A stretch of 45,145 bases of DNA, taken from positions 1,661,086-1,706,230 of the forward strand of contig CP070689.1 in NCBI GenBank assembly GCA_020353155.1, written 5' to 3'. The notes under the pieces are model-generated. The model saw only the letters and a program-made list of their open reading frames with translations. It was not told the origin of the DNA and made no database searches. The position numbers and the translations under genes were made by a program. Numbering within the stretch: position 1 is the first letter of the stretch; the number at the start of each line of letters is the position of its first letter. Positions 10,201 to 18,833 of the stretch are shown here, one piece after another. The DNA comes from Deltaproteobacteria bacterium (GTDB taxonomy: Bacteria > Desulfobacterota > Syntrophobacteria > BM002).

Positions 10201-10234
10201 CTGGTTTGAGGGTGATCTCCAGGCGGGCAACCAC
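7226..10234 (-). CDS. purL: Phosphoribosylformylglycinamidine synthase, PurS-PurL fusion
   Basis: The 1002-aa protein is the synthetase part of FGAM synthase, converting FGAR, ATP and ammonia to FGAM. The first 180 or so residues look like PurS-type small domains (LEITLKPELFDAEGEAVRRKA at the start, a second unit near 85-175). The rest is PurL: RSDHCNHNTF near 248, GETHNSPSNMEAYGGALTG near 314, GGNKSGIPTPYG near 391 and GKDSMYVDG near 790. It is longer than stand-alone PurL (about 740 aa) and shorter than the 1300-aa proteobacterial PurL, because the glutaminase is the separate purQ gene downstream. The start is GTG, with no clear ribosome binding site, so it could shift slightly. Confidence 0.93.
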   Translation of the reverse strand: MVARLEITLKPELFDAEGEAVRRKARDYFNIHLDQVRTIHVLTIDAKLSKDQLESARHRIFTNPVTHISSFAPLATDFDWAIWVGFRPGVRDNQGSTAVEAMEDLFKIRFQPGEAAYTSRLYLLRGQRLAGDKRGYRLVERIARELLANDLIQQWRIYSREEWHAKEGIGIIVPKVRLAHEPSVATLSIASDEELQNLSQERNLALHPNDIPVIRSYFLRPEVRAARSKVGLADPTDVELEYISQARSDHCNHNTFRGKFFYRDLVTGETEVVDNLFKTCIESPTLELKQRKGWVVSVLWDNAGVARFDQDTYYVITGETHNSPSNMEAYGGALTGIVGVYRDPMGTGKGSKLIAGTYGYCVGYRDYGGPLKPHLHPRRLLDGVIEGVRDGGNKSGIPTPYGQVFFDQGYMGKCLVFVTALGLMPATVAGTPCEEKTTTAGDLIVMCGGRVGKDGIHGVTASSEIYSEHTPAGHVQIGDPYTQKKMHDFLLEARDEGLIAFITDNGGGGLSSSIGESARFSQGALVELDKVPLKYEGLDLWEIWVSESQERMTVAIRPENLKRFMQLSRKHEVESTVLGKYTDDGKLHITYQGNTCAYVDLDLLESGFPQWEFEAEWVPPEYRGLREPVLGPPEDHRRILLTMLSRPNICSKEWIVRQYDHEVQGTSAIKHLVGLERVVPNDAVVLRPRLDSLRGLATAQALNPTYSRIDAYHMAACTIDETVRRLLAVGGSLEHLGGVDNFCWPNIQYHPESNPDGKLKAAQLVRANWALRDYCLGFGIPLLSGKDSMYVDGNLEGYFGERHKVSGLETLQFTGTSVIKDVQRCVTMDAKMEGDLLYALGFTRNELAGSEYYDLFGYTGLKVPQVRLEEVLPLYRALEEAIGAELFASVHGIYRGGLGVHLALVAMAGGLGLDVELARVPAEGVKRDDVLLYSESAGRFIVTVAPEDRARFEEKFKGLPYACCGRVTKIKKLKIRGLSGKVILNVGLQQLKTAWKKTFANL

Positions 10235-10255
10235 TAATAACTCGCTTTCTTTTAA

Positions 10256-10310
10256 CCCGGATGCTCAATAAATTTGCGTCCCAGCTAGCGGTTCCTCAAA
10301 TCTATCCGGG
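10256..10310 (-). promoter_or_regulatory. Possible leader hairpin upstream of purSL
   Basis: CCCGGAT at 10256-10262 is complementary to ATCCGGG at 10304-10310, enclosing 41 nt just upstream of the purSL start. The GCATCCGGG word also forms the hairpin immediately before purA (13972-13995). This may be a shared purine-gene leader motif or chance; no known riboswitch was recognised. Confidence 0.3.
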
Positions 10311-10373
10311 CAAATGGAATTTGCGGCCAAAAGTAGCAGATTTTCCGAATGCCAGTCAACCGAATAGTCTCCA

Positions 10374-10834
10374 GGAGTTTACCCAAAAATGGGTTGATCA
10401 TTATTATAACCTTTGTTCAAGAGCCAGTTGAAATTGGTGTGCAAATGAAAGTCCTTATACTGATGTCTCTTCTGTCGCTCCGGGGCTCACGGTCTGGTCA
10501 CTTCTAGCCCAGCTGTGGCTGGGGGAAGGCACCCCCTCCCTGTTCCCGCCTTCGCAACGCTTCGGCGGGCCAGGGTCTCCCCCAACCACAACCGAGGAAG
10601 TGGCACAGACCTTCCGCAGTCACTCAGAAGAAACATCAGCAAAGGTCAAAAGAGGAGGTTGCCAAACAACGAGCATCTGAGCAACCTGTCTTTACCAATC
10701 TCAGCCTTGAGAGGGCCTGCATGAAGATGTGGTGCTTCCTCAACAGGAACTCTGCCAATAAATGGCGCGAATATGATCGTTGTGGAGTAGCCTTCCCGTG
10801 GCCTATGTAACAAAAACATTTTTGGGAAAACTCC
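10374..10834. mobile_element. MITE-like element, copy A
   Basis: The ends are inverted repeats: GGAGTTTACCCAAAAATG at 10374-10391 faces CATTTTTGGGAAAACTCC at 10817-10834, matching at 17 of 18 positions. Inside lies the GC-rich hairpin core (10460-10639). The right half is about 90 percent identical by eye to the right half of copy C at 18432-18600. No transposase or convincing reading frame is present. A clear target-site duplication was not found, so the true ends may lie slightly further out. The arsR promoter -35 box begins 20 bp beyond its right end. Confidence 0.65.
10460..10639. repeat. Hairpin core, copy A
   Basis: CTGATGTCTCTTCTG (10460-10474) pairs with 10625-10639 at 14 of 15 positions. 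Further nested pairings are GGTCTG with CAGACC, CACTTC with GAAGTG, GGGGGA with TCCCCC, and CCCTG plus CCCGCC with GGCGGG plus CAGGG. The whole folds as one long hairpin of about 180 nt. Confidence 0.8.
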
Positions 10835-10853
10835 TTAATACTCTCCCACTAAC

Positions 10854-10900
10854 TTGACAGGAGTTATTTATTATTTTACTATATGAGCAGATACTCAGAT
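10854..10900 (+). promoter_or_regulatory. arsR promoter with overlapping dyad operator
   Basis: TTGACA at 10854-10859 and TACTAT at 10877-10882 are separated by 17 bp. An imperfect dyad, ATATGAG (10881-10887) and CTCAGAT (10894-10900), overlaps the end of the -10 box. Its size and place suit an ArsR/SmtB repressor, so autoregulation is likely: metal binding would release the repressor and induce the regulator and permease together. Confidence 0.7.
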
Positions 10901-10917
10901 AATGAAGGGGGTGCATC

Positions 10918-11277
10918 TTGCCAAAGCAAAGCAGCGATCTTTGTGATTGTCGCCTCATCCACCGGCAGGTGGTGGAAGAGGCCATAGCTTCATCTCTCCA
11001 CTCGGATGAAATAGGGACCTTGGCCCAAATATTCAAGGCCTTAGCTGATGAAACCAGGTTGAAAATCCTTTGGGCTTTGGAAAAGCGAGAGATGTGTGTG
11101 TGTGATTTGGCTGCCATGCTTGGCCTGACCGAATCGGCTGTTAGCCATCAACTCCGTCTGCTAAGGAATCTACAACTTGTAACCAATCGGCGGGATGGGG
11201 TGGTGCTCTATTATCGCCTTGCCGACAACCACGTGTCCCAATTGATCAGAATTACTCTTGAGCACCTAAGGGATTGA
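10918..11277 (+). CDS. ArsR/SmtB-family metal-sensing repressor, CadC-like
   Basis: This 119-aa winged-helix repressor has the ArsR fold (FKALADETRLKIL near 39, ESAVSHQLRLLRNLQLV near 72-88). Both classical metal sites appear: N-terminal Cys9 and Cys11 with Cys60 and Cys62 (MCVCDL), as in CadC for soft metals, and the C-terminal Asp103, His105, His116, Asp119 set matching the SmtB/CadC alpha-5 zinc site. It should sense Cd, Pb or Zn-like metals and derepress its own operon. The start is TTG with a purine-rich GAAGGGGG 7 nt upstream. The permease begins 7 bp after its stop, so the two form one operon. Confidence 0.88.
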   Translation: MPKQSSDLCDCRLIHRQVVEEAIASSLHSDEIGTLAQIFKALADETRLKILWALEKREMCVCDLAAMLGLTESAVSHQLRLLRNLQLVTNRRDGVVLYYRLADNHVSQLIRITLEHLRD

Positions 11278-11284
11278 TAAATTA

Positions 11285-12394
11285 ATGAACGTTATTGGCC
11301 AAATACTGCAAGCTAGTTGGGAACTATTCCTGGAGGCAGCTCCCTATCTTTTCCTAGGCATACTGGTGGCTGGACTCATGTATCTTTTCCTTGCCCCTGA
11401 AACCATAGCCAGGCATCTATATAAAGGAAGGATACGCTCAGTGTTCAAGGCAGCTCTCCTTGGCATTCCCCTGCCTCTTTGCTCTTGTGGGGTCTTACCA
11501 GCGGCTGCAAGCTTGAGAAAACAGGGGGCCAACAAGGGGGCTACCGCTGCCTTCCTCATCTCTACTCCTGAATCTGGAGTTGACTCAATCGCTATAACCT
11601 ACGCCCTTTTAGATCCACTCATGACCCTTATCCGACCCCTTGCCGCTTTTATTACCGCTTTTGCCGCCGGTATTATGGAGAATGTCTTTGACTGGGAGGA
11701 CAGGGAAAAAGGGTTGCTCCCAGTGGTCGATCCTGGTTGCCGGGTTGATGGCTGTTGCGACGGACAAGATTGTCCCCCTGAGGAACATAACAAACACCAC
11801 ACTCTAGTTGAGAAATTGTGGAAAGCTATCAGCTATGGCTTCTTCGATCTCTACCGGGAGCTATCCGGCTGGATTTTCGCCGGCTTTTTGGTGGCCGGAG
11901 TAATTACTCTCTGGCTACCTCAGGATCTTACCAGTAGGTATCTTGGCGGCGGTTTCATCACCATGCTTTTTATGCTTGCCGCCGGTATCCCGACCTATAT
12001 CTGCGCTACCGCCTCTACCCCGGTAGCGGCCGCCTTGATTTTGAAAGGGATGAGCCCCGGCGCAGCCCTAGTGTTCCTCCTTGCGGGACCAGCCACCAAT
12101 ATCGCCTCCCTTACAGTATTGACTCGAGTGCTGGGTAGGCGCGGGGTAGTTATTTACTTGGGGTCCATCGCCACCTTTGCAGTGCTTTTCGGATTGGCTA
12201 CTGATTGGCTCTATGGTTTTCTGGGGATTTCCCTGCAAACCAAACTGGCCACTGCCACCAATGAAATGTTGCCCGGCTGGCTTCACCTGGGCCTAGCCTT
12301 ATTGTTGGCAATCCTTATGCTTGCCTTTCTTATCCGTGGCGTCGTTTCGTTTCTCAAAGGCAAAATTAATCCAACCCCGCAGCAACAGAGCTAG
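11285..12394 (+). CDS. SO_0444-family Cu/Zn efflux permease (ArsP/DUF318-like)
   Basis: The 369-aa integral membrane protein has two permease halves of about four helices each, separated by a hydrophilic loop. The motif GIPLPLCSCGVLPAAASLRK (near 57-76) and STPESGVD (near 93) are diagnostic of this family, and the second half repeats the pattern as GIPTYICATASTPVAAALI (near 238). The central loop (about 150-178) is rich in Cys and His (GCRVDGCCDGQDC, then EEHNKHH) and probably binds metal. With the upstream CadC-like sensor, the role is heavy-metal export at the inner membrane. The exact metal is inferred from the family, not from the sequence. Confidence 0.88.
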   Translation: MNVIGQILQASWELFLEAAPYLFLGILVAGLMYLFLAPETIARHLYKGRIRSVFKAALLGIPLPLCSCGVLPAAASLRKQGANKGATAAFLISTPESGVDSIAITYALLDPLMTLIRPLAAFITAFAAGIMENVFDWEDREKGLLPVVDPGCRVDGCCDGQDCPPEEHNKHHTLVEKLWKAISYGFFDLYRELSGWIFAGFLVAGVITLWLPQDLTSRYLGGGFITMLFMLAAGIPTYICATASTPVAAALILKGMSPGAALVFLLAGPATNIASLTVLTRVLGRRGVVIYLGSIATFAVLFGLATDWLYGFLGISLQTKLATATNEMLPGWLHLGLALLLAILMLAFLIRGVVSFLKGKINPTPQQQS

Positions 12395-12426
12395 CATAGG
12401 GTGAATAGAGCAACCGAAGATAACAA

Positions 12427-12622
12427 GGCATTCCTTGTGCCTCTTCTTGCGTTCCAAGTCTCACGGTCTGGTCACTTCTGGCGCAGCTGTGTCCGGGGGA
12501 AGCCACCCCCTCTCTGTTCCCGCCTCCGCTTCGCCTCAGCGGGCCAGAGGGTCCCCCAATCACAGTTGCGGAAGTGGCACAGACCTTCCGCCAGTCACTC
12601 CAGAAGAATCACAAGGAATGCC
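12427..12622. repeat. Hairpin core, copy B, with different outer stem
   Basis: This copy keeps the inner core of copies A and C (TCACGGTCTGG, CACTTC, GAAGTGGCACAGACCTTCCG) but has a different outer stem: GGCATTCCTTGTG at 12427-12439 pairs perfectly with CACAAGGAATGCC at 12610-12622. Near the apex the pair CTCTG/CAGAG replaces CCCTG/CAGGG. Both arms changed together, which preserves pairing. The terminal inverted repeats of the full element were not seen here. It lies directly after the permease gene and could also act in 3-prime end formation. Confidence 0.78.
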
Positions 12623-12717
12623 CTAGTCTTGCTATTTCCATCATTTCCTAATGACTGATCGCGCACCTAGAAAAATGGGGAAACTCCTGCTCATCACAAT
12701 CTTGACAAGAACCTTAG

Positions 12718-12746
12718 TTGACATTACTTTTTGCTTGCACGATAAT
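12718..12746 (+). promoter_or_regulatory. htpX promoter (sigma-70 type)
   Basis: TTGACA at 12718-12723 and GATAAT at 12741-12746 are spaced by 17 bp. Transcription would start near 12753 and give an 80-nt leader before htpX. No separate heat-shock promoter was recognised. Confidence 0.65.
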
Positions 12747-12833
12747 AAAATTGTGGAAACATTAACCACTTTTAATTACAGGGAAAATCTCTAAAAAATT
12801 GTTTCCGCATCCTTTTGACAGGAGGTAAAATCC

Positions 12834-13691
12834 ATGATGGCCAACCAGTTTAAAACTACGGTTTTGCTGGCAGCCCTAACCGTGTTAATCGTCCTCATCG
12901 GCAGAATGTTTGGTGGAAATCAAGGCATGATGATTGCCTTTATTTTTGCCATGCTCATGAACTTTGGCAGCTACTGGTTTTCAGACAAAATTGTCCTTGC
13001 CATGTATCGGGCCAAGGAGCTAACCCCGAGTGAAGCTCCAAGAATCCACCAGGTGGTGGCGGAATTGGCCCAAAACGCCGGCTTGCCTAAACCGCGCATA
13101 TATCTCATTCCCTCTGAAACGCCCAATGCCTTTGCAACTGGTCGCAACCCAGAACATGCGGTGGTGGCTGTTACCCAAGGTATCGTCCGGCTTCTAAACG
13201 ACGATGAGCTAAAAGGTGTCCTGGCCCATGAGTTGGGACATGTAAAAAATCGGGACATCTTAATAGGTTCTATTGCCGCCACTCTGGCAGGAGTGGTAAT
13301 GATGCTCGCCAGTATGGCTCGCTTTGCCGCCATTTTTGGCATGGGGGGTTCTGATGACGATAGAGGAGGAGGTAACATATTCAGTCTCATTCTAATGTCC
13401 ATTCTCGCTCCCTTGGCCGCAATGCTAATCCAAATGGCCATCTCCCGCTCCCGGGAGTACCTGGCCGATGAGACTGGCGCCCGCCTGGCAGGAAATCCCA
13501 AGAGTCTGGCCAGCGCCTTGGAAAAGTTGGCCTACGCCTCAAAGCGCATACCCATGCAGGAGGCCAAGCCAGCAACGGCACACATGTTCATAGTTAATCC
13601 GCTGAGTGGTAGGGGCTTTGCCAGCTGGTTCAGCACCCATCCACCTCTGGAAGAACGCGTTCGCCGTCTGCGCGCCATGTCCGTGGCTTAA
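12834..13691 (+). CDS. htpX: Membrane zinc metalloprotease HtpX
   Basis: HtpX (285 aa) is an inner-membrane M48 peptidase that degrades misfolded membrane proteins. The zinc motif [10 protein letters not shown] (near 130) is intact, and the third ligand lies in [15 protein letters not shown] (near 204). Two N-terminal membrane helices (about 8-28 and 30-50) and two central hydrophobic segments (about 145-165 and 180-200) fit the family. The C-terminal [14 protein letters not shown] is typical. AGGAGG lies 8 nt before ATG 12834; the next codon is also ATG. A terminator follows, so it is monocistronic. Confidence 0.95.
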   Translation: MMANQFKTTVLLAALTVLIVLIGRMFGGNQGMMIAFIFAMLMNFGSYWFSDKIVLAMYRAKELTPSEAPRIHQVVAELAQNAGLPKPRIYLIPSETPNAFATGRNPEHAVVAVTQGIVRLLNDDELKGVLAHELGHVKNRDILIGSIAATLAGVVMMLASMARFAAIFGMGGSDDDRGGGNIFSLILMSILAPLAAMLIQMAISRSREYLADETGARLAGNPKSLASALEKLAYASKRIPMQEAKPATAHMFIVNPLSGRGFASWFSTHPPLEERVRRLRAMSVA

Positions 13692-13731
13692 TTTTAATCA
13701 TCCACATATCAGCGTTGCCAGTATCCGGTAG

Positions 13732-13756
13732 GACGGGCGTCCGTGCCCGTCTTTTT
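13732..13756 (+). terminator. Rho-independent terminator after htpX
   Basis: GACGGGC at 13732-13738 pairs with GCCCGTC at 13745-13751 across a 6-nt loop and is followed by five T residues. Confidence 0.8.
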
Positions 13757-15307
<1,551 letters not shown>

Positions 15308-15313
15308 CCCGAA

Positions 15314-15682
15314 TTACCAGAGGTCCCCTTCTTTCTTCTTGTACTGTTTGACAATCGCGTCGTGTAGCCGCCTGCGTTCTCTCGGAGACAACCGGGTGAA
15401 GCGAACAACCATGCCGCGAGGGGTAATTTCATCATCAGGACCGTATCTGTTCGACCAAATCACCTCGCCTTCAGCCAGTAGAGACTCTTCTTCGGAAAAC
15501 CGAATGCTCATACTGGCCACATCATACAGCCTTAGCGGATCTTTACATCGGACAAATGCTTGCTGGGTGCTGATGTTCCTGGTTTCTCCTCTCATTTGCC
15601 CGTCTGCCGTGAGCACGACAACAGGATATTTGGCGTCTACTTTTAGATTCTGGTGCCCTCTTTTTATCTTAAATGTATTCAA
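15314..15682 (-). CDS. PilZ-domain-like protein
   Basis: This 122-aa protein resembles a single PilZ domain, the c-di-GMP receptor fold: a short basic N-terminus, beta strands, a NIS motif (ETRNISTQQAFVRC near 33-46) and a final amphipathic helix (SPRERRRLHDAIVKQY). The canonical RxxxR loop is not clear (IKRGHQN instead), and the usual Gly of NxSxxG is replaced by Ala. Binding of c-di-GMP is therefore doubtful. It is transcribed alone, convergent with purA, with a purine-rich GGGAGGTA ribosome binding site before the ATG. Confidence 0.7.
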   Translation of the reverse strand: MNTFKIKRGHQNLKVDAKYPVVVLTADGQMRGETRNISTQQAFVRCKDPLRLYDVASMSIRFSEEESLLAEGEVIWSNRYGPDDEITPRGMVVRFTRLSPRERRRLHDAIVKQYKKKEGDLW

Positions 15683-15919
15683 AATGATACCTCCCTGGAT
15701 TTAGGGTTGCCTGCTCATCTAGTGGAGCAATCTTCTAGATTCGCCTTTTCCTTAGAAAATTTTTCTTTTTGGGGTGAATGGCAATGATTACGTCCAGTCA
15801 GTTTGTGCAAGGGATATACCAGCCAAAGAGATTGGAGATTTTAGATTGCAGATTGTAGATTCTGGGATCTTTTAGCTTCGCCTCTGGTCAGTCTTAAATG
15901 ACAAATAAGAAATCTTCTC
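15683..15919. other. Intergenic region between PilZ gene and phe leader
   Basis: No gene is seen. A degenerate repeat of the word AGATTGnAGATT lies at about 15830-15870. A TCTAG/CTAGA inverted pair occurs near 15717-15738. The leader promoter begins at 15920. Confidence 0.4.
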
Positions 15920-15946
15920 TTGACAAAAACACGGGACTTTTATAAT
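15920..15946 (+). promoter_or_regulatory. Promoter of the phe leader and aroF-pheA
   Basis: TTGACA at 15920-15925 and TATAAT at 15941-15946 are both consensus, with a slightly short 15-bp spacer. Transcription would begin near 15953, placing the leader peptide about 27 nt downstream. Confidence 0.75.
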
Positions 15947-15979
15947 GTTACGGCTCTGTTTTGTTAAGAGGTATAAGAT

Positions 15980-16069
15980 ATGCGCAGGGAAGCAACACAT
16001 TCCTTAGACTTTAGAGCTGGACGGTTCTTTTTCTTTTGCTTTTTTAGAATCGTCCGCCCGGCTTCCTAG
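15980..16069 (+). CDS. Phenylalanine-rich leader peptide (pheL-type)
   Basis: This 29-codon reading frame starts at ATG 15980, with AAGAGG 10 nt upstream, and stops at TAG 16067-16069. Seven of its 29 residues are Phe, six of them within seven codons (FFFFCFF at positions 16-22, bases 16025-16045). It precedes nested RNA hairpins and a terminator, then the aroF-pheA gene. E. coli pheL is organised the same way. Ribosome progress over the Phe codons would report charged tRNA-Phe. The peptide itself need have no function. Confidence 0.9.
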   Translation: MRREATHSLDFRAGRFFFFCFFRIVRPAS

Positions 16070-16108
16070 CGTTATGCCCCGGGCGGACCGAGAGCGGTCG
16101 CCTCGGGG
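16052..16108 (+). promoter_or_regulatory. Attenuator switching hairpins (segments 1, 2 and 3)
   Basis: Segment 1, GTCCGCCCGG (16052-16061), pairs perfectly with CCGGGCGGAC (16079-16088) in segment 2. Segment 2 (16077-16090) can instead pair with segment 3, CGGTCGCCTCGGGG (16095-16108), around an AGAG loop. Segment 3 in turn holds CCTCGGGG, complementary to CCCCGAGG (16141-16148), the left arm of the terminator. The model I infer: stalling early on Phe codons leaves 1:2 free to form, freeing segment 3 to pair with the terminator arm (read-through). A ribosome at the stop codon covers segment 1, 2:3 forms, and the terminator folds. Confidence 0.8.
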
Positions 16109-16137
16109 GTAATATTTATCCTACAGTTTTTGAGCAT

Positions 16138-16173
16138 AAGCCCCGAGGTGGCTAACCTCGGGGCTTTTCTTTT
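16138..16173 (+). terminator. Attenuator terminator before aroF-pheA
   Basis: AAGCCCCGAGGT (16138-16149) and ACCTCGGGGCTT (16155-16166) form a perfect 12-bp stem with a 5-nt loop, followed by a pyrimidine tract TTCTTTTT. It lies 30 nt before the aroF-pheA start and downstream of the Phe leader peptide, so it is regulatory rather than an end-of-operon signal. Confidence 0.9.
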
Positions 16174-16202
16174 TCCATTCACAATTTTAAGGAGTATTCA
16201 CA

Positions 16203-18080
16203 ATGATTCTCGTGTTGAAACAGGGCATAGGTGAGGAAGAGATAGAGCAGATCAGGAGCATTCTTCGGCAAGAGGGTTATCTTATTCGCGAGATGAGTAC
16301 CGGAGATGAAACCGTTATCGGCGTGGTGGGCAAGGTAAGCCGCGATCTGCGATTTTTCGAACAACTCCCGGGGGTAGCCAAGGTAGTTCCAGTGTCTCGC
16401 CCCTATAAGCTTGTTAGCCGAGAGATGCATCCTCAAGACACGGTAGTGCAGATTGGCGATGTCCAGTTAGGCGGTCCAAGGATTGTGGTGATTGCCGGCC
16501 CTTGTGCCGTAGAAAGCCGCGAACAAGCCATGACCATCGCCAAAAAGGTCAAGAGTGCCGGTGCTGTTTTGTTTCGCGGCGGTGCCTTTAAGCCACGGAC
16601 TTCACCCTACTCTTTCCAGGGACTGGGCGAGGAAGGTTTAAGAATTCTCGCCCAGGTCAGAGAAGAAACAGGACTGCGGGTCGCAACCGAGATGACCTCT
16701 CCTAATCAGGCGGACATCATGATGAAGTACGTGGACGTCATTCAGATCGGCGCCCGCAATATGCAGAACTTTGAGTTGCTTCGCAGCGCCGGCCGTCTAG
16801 GCAAACCCGTGTTGCTAAAAAGGGGCCTCTCAGCCACCATGGAAGAGTGGCTGATGTCGGCAGAATACATACTCTCAGAGGGTAATGAGCAAGTTATCCT
16901 TTGCGAACGCGGCATTCGTACCTTCGAGCGCTACACTCGCAATACCCTAGATCTGTCTGCCATTCCCATAATTAAAAATCTCACTCACCTGCCGGTGGTC
17001 ATCGATCCCAGCCATGCTACAGGCATCAGGGAGAAGGTCAGTCCCATGGCTCGCGCGGCTATCGCCGCTGGTGCTGACGGTCTTATGATCGAAGTACATC
17101 ACGATCCAAGCAATGCCCTTTCGGACGGACCTCAGAGTCTTTACCCTGAACAGTTTGAACAGTTAATGCGAGATCTTTACGTGATTGCTCCTGTAGTGGG
17201 AAAACAGCTCGATTTTGCCTACTTGGAGAAAGCCGCTCCGGCTTCTTCTCTGCCTTCTGTGAAAACCGGCGGTCGGAGGCGTGCTGTCTTTGCTGGTGAA
17301 ATGCGTGCTTTCGCCCACAAGGCTGCAAGCCAATTTTTTGGTAGCGACATTAATATAGATCCGGTTCCCTCCTTCCGAGACGTTTTTCGTGAAGTAAAAG
17401 AAGGAAATTGTGATTTTGGTGTAGTTCCCTTGGAAAATTCGCTAACAGGCAGTATTCATGAGAACTACGATCATCTATTGGAATATGACGTTAGAATAGT
17501 TGGTGAGATAACCCTCCGCATTGTCCACGCCCTCATCGGTCATCCAGGGACTGAACTTAATGCGATTAAACGAGTTATTTCTCATCCTCAAGCCCTCGAA
17601 CAGTGTCGCGATTTCTTGGAGCGTCAGCCCGAGTGGGAACTTGTTGCAGCCAGGGATACGGCTACGGCTGTGCGTCGCATCAAAGAAGGAGGCGAGTCAG
17701 GGGAAGTTGCCATTGCAGCAAGAGAAGCGGCAGATCTTTACGGTCTGAGTGTGCTCAAGGAAGGCATTGAGACCAACCCCAGAAACTATACCCGTTTTGC
17801 TGTCATAGCAGCAAGTGCGGTAAACAATGGCCCGAGGAAGAAATCCTCCCTAGTCTATTCCACCAGTAATAAGCCCGGCGCTTTATTTGATACCCTACAG
17901 ATATTTGCTGAAAACGGAATCAACCTGGTCAAGTTGGAATCCAGGCCTATTCACGGCAAACCTTGGGAGTACATGTTTTACGTTGATCTCGAGGCCGACG
18001 TGGAATCCAACGAACTGGCAGAGGTAATGAGGCAGCTGTCTGAGAAGACAGAGTATCTCAGAGTATTGGGAAGCTACTAA
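16203..18080 (+). CDS. Fused DAHP synthase (type I-beta) and prephenate dehydratase with ACT domain
   Basis: The 625-aa protein joins two distant steps of aromatic synthesis. Residues 1-70 form a ferredoxin-like regulatory domain, and 85-335 are DAHP synthase (IAGPCAVES near 97-105, [17 protein letters not shown] at 124-140, IDPSHATG near 270). A linker leads to prephenate dehydratase (about 362-535) with the NYTRF motif near 527, then an ACT domain (about 545-625) with the LESRP phenylalanine-binding motif. No chorismate mutase domain is visible. The dehydratase start reads [10 protein letters not shown] rather than the usual GxxGxxSH pattern. AAGGAG precedes ATG 16203. Control by the phenylalanine leader, plus probable allosteric Phe binding to ACT, fits the fusion. 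Confidence 0.92.
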   Translation: MILVLKQGIGEEEIEQIRSILRQEGYLIREMSTGDETVIGVVGKVSRDLRFFEQLPGVAKVVPVSRPYKLVSREMHPQDTVVQIGDVQLGGPRIVVIAGPCAVESREQAMTIAKKVKSAGAVLFRGGAFKPRTSPYSFQGLGEEGLRILAQVREETGLRVATEMTSPNQADIMMKYVDVIQIGARNMQNFELLRSAGRLGKPVLLKRGLSATMEEWLMSAEYILSEGNEQVILCERGIRTFERYTRNTLDLSAIPIIKNLTHLPVVIDPSHATGIREKVSPMARAAIAAGADGLMIEVHHDPSNALSDGPQSLYPEQFEQLMRDLYVIAPVVGKQLDFAYLEKAAPASSLPSVKTGGRRRAVFAGEMRAFAHKAASQFFGSDINIDPVPSFRDVFREVKEGNCDFGVVPLENSLTGSIHENYDHLLEYDVRIVGEITLRIVHALIGHPGTELNAIKRVISHPQALEQCRDFLERQPEWELVAARDTATAVRRIKEGGESGEVAIAAREAADLYGLSVLKEGIETNPRNYTRFAVIAASAVNNGPRKKSSLVYSTSNKPGALFDTLQIFAENGINLVKLESRPIHGKPWEYMFYVDLEADVESNELAEVMRQLSEKTEYLRVLGSY

Positions 18081-18175
18081 GCTGACTCAGCTCCTCTTTT
18101 ACGGAATCAAAACTACTATGGTAAGTGGGGAACAATCCGTCACTGGTTGCTCAGATTCACCAGAGCCGATCTCTA

Positions 18176-18626
18176 GGAGTTTCCCCAAAAAAGAGTCGGT
18201 GATTCTTCTTAACTTTGCTCAAGAGCCAATTTACAGTGATTTGCTAATGAAAGTGGTCTTGCTGATGTCTCTTCTGTCGTTCCAGGGCTCACGGTCTGGG
18301 CACTTCTAGCCCGGCTGTGGCCGGGGGAAAGCACCCCCTCCCTGTTTCCGCCTTCGGCGGACCAGGGGCTCCCCCAGCCACGACCGGGGAAGTGGCACAG
18401 ACCTTCCGCAGTCACTCAGAAGAGACATCAGCAAGGGCCGAAAGGGGAGGCTGCGAAACAACGAGCATCTGAGCAACCTTTCTTTACCAATCTCAGCCTT
18501 GAGATGGCCTGCATGAAGATGTGGTGCTCCCTAAACAGGAACTCTGCCAATAAATGGCGTGAATATGATCGTTGTGCAGTAGCTTCCCCGTGGCCCAAGT
18601 CACAAGATTATTTTTGGGGAAAATTC
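18176..18626. mobile_element. MITE-like element, copy C
   Basis: The left end GGAGTTTCCCCAAAAA (18176-18191) faces TTTTTGGGGAAAATTC (18611-18626), an inverted repeat with 14 of 16 matches. The interior contains the hairpin core and a right half of about 170 bp nearly identical to copy A. The left flank of the core is more diverged. No transposase frame is present. It lies between aroF-pheA and an AT-rich radical SAM gene. Confidence 0.65.
18262..18431. repeat. Hairpin core, copy C
   Basis: CTGATGTCTCTTCTG (18262-18276) pairs perfectly with CAGAAGAGACATCAG (18417-18431). The apex is shortened compared with copy A: CCGCC-TTC-GGCGG forms a tight hairpin. Inner pairings GGTCTG/CAGACC and GGGGGA/TCCCCC are kept. 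Confidence 0.8.
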
Positions 18627-18833
18627 GGAGCCAAGCACTTATTGACAGCCCACCGCATGTCGTGCCAGACTAGCTAGCCGGTCTCGTCCTCGTGAGTCGG
18701 TTATTCCCCTCCTGACCCTGACTCCTGAGACCTAGCAGACCATTGAGAGATCTGCTGGCTAAAGCTGTTTTCTTCGAAGGCGAAGGTTTTAAATCTGGCG
18801 AGTGGTAAAATAAAAACAGAAAATAAGTCAGTT
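18627..18833. other. Intergenic region before the radical SAM gene
   Basis: No gene is seen. CTCCTGACCCTGACTCCTGA near 18710 is a degenerate repeat shared with 7190 and 44020. An inverted pair AGCAGA/TCTGCT lies near 18735-18759. TTGACAG at 18642 resembles the -35 box that follows copy A, but no matching -10 box was identified. Confidence 0.35.

Noticed and set aside
10515-10724. Small reading frame in the MITE-like element
   Set aside because: It runs through the hairpin core and its residues follow the stem sequence; copies B and C do not keep the same frame, so it is not coding.
16138-16173. T-box or tRNA-binding leader before aroF-pheA
   Set aside because: No T-box core was seen, while a Phe-rich translated leader with alternative hairpins explains the region.
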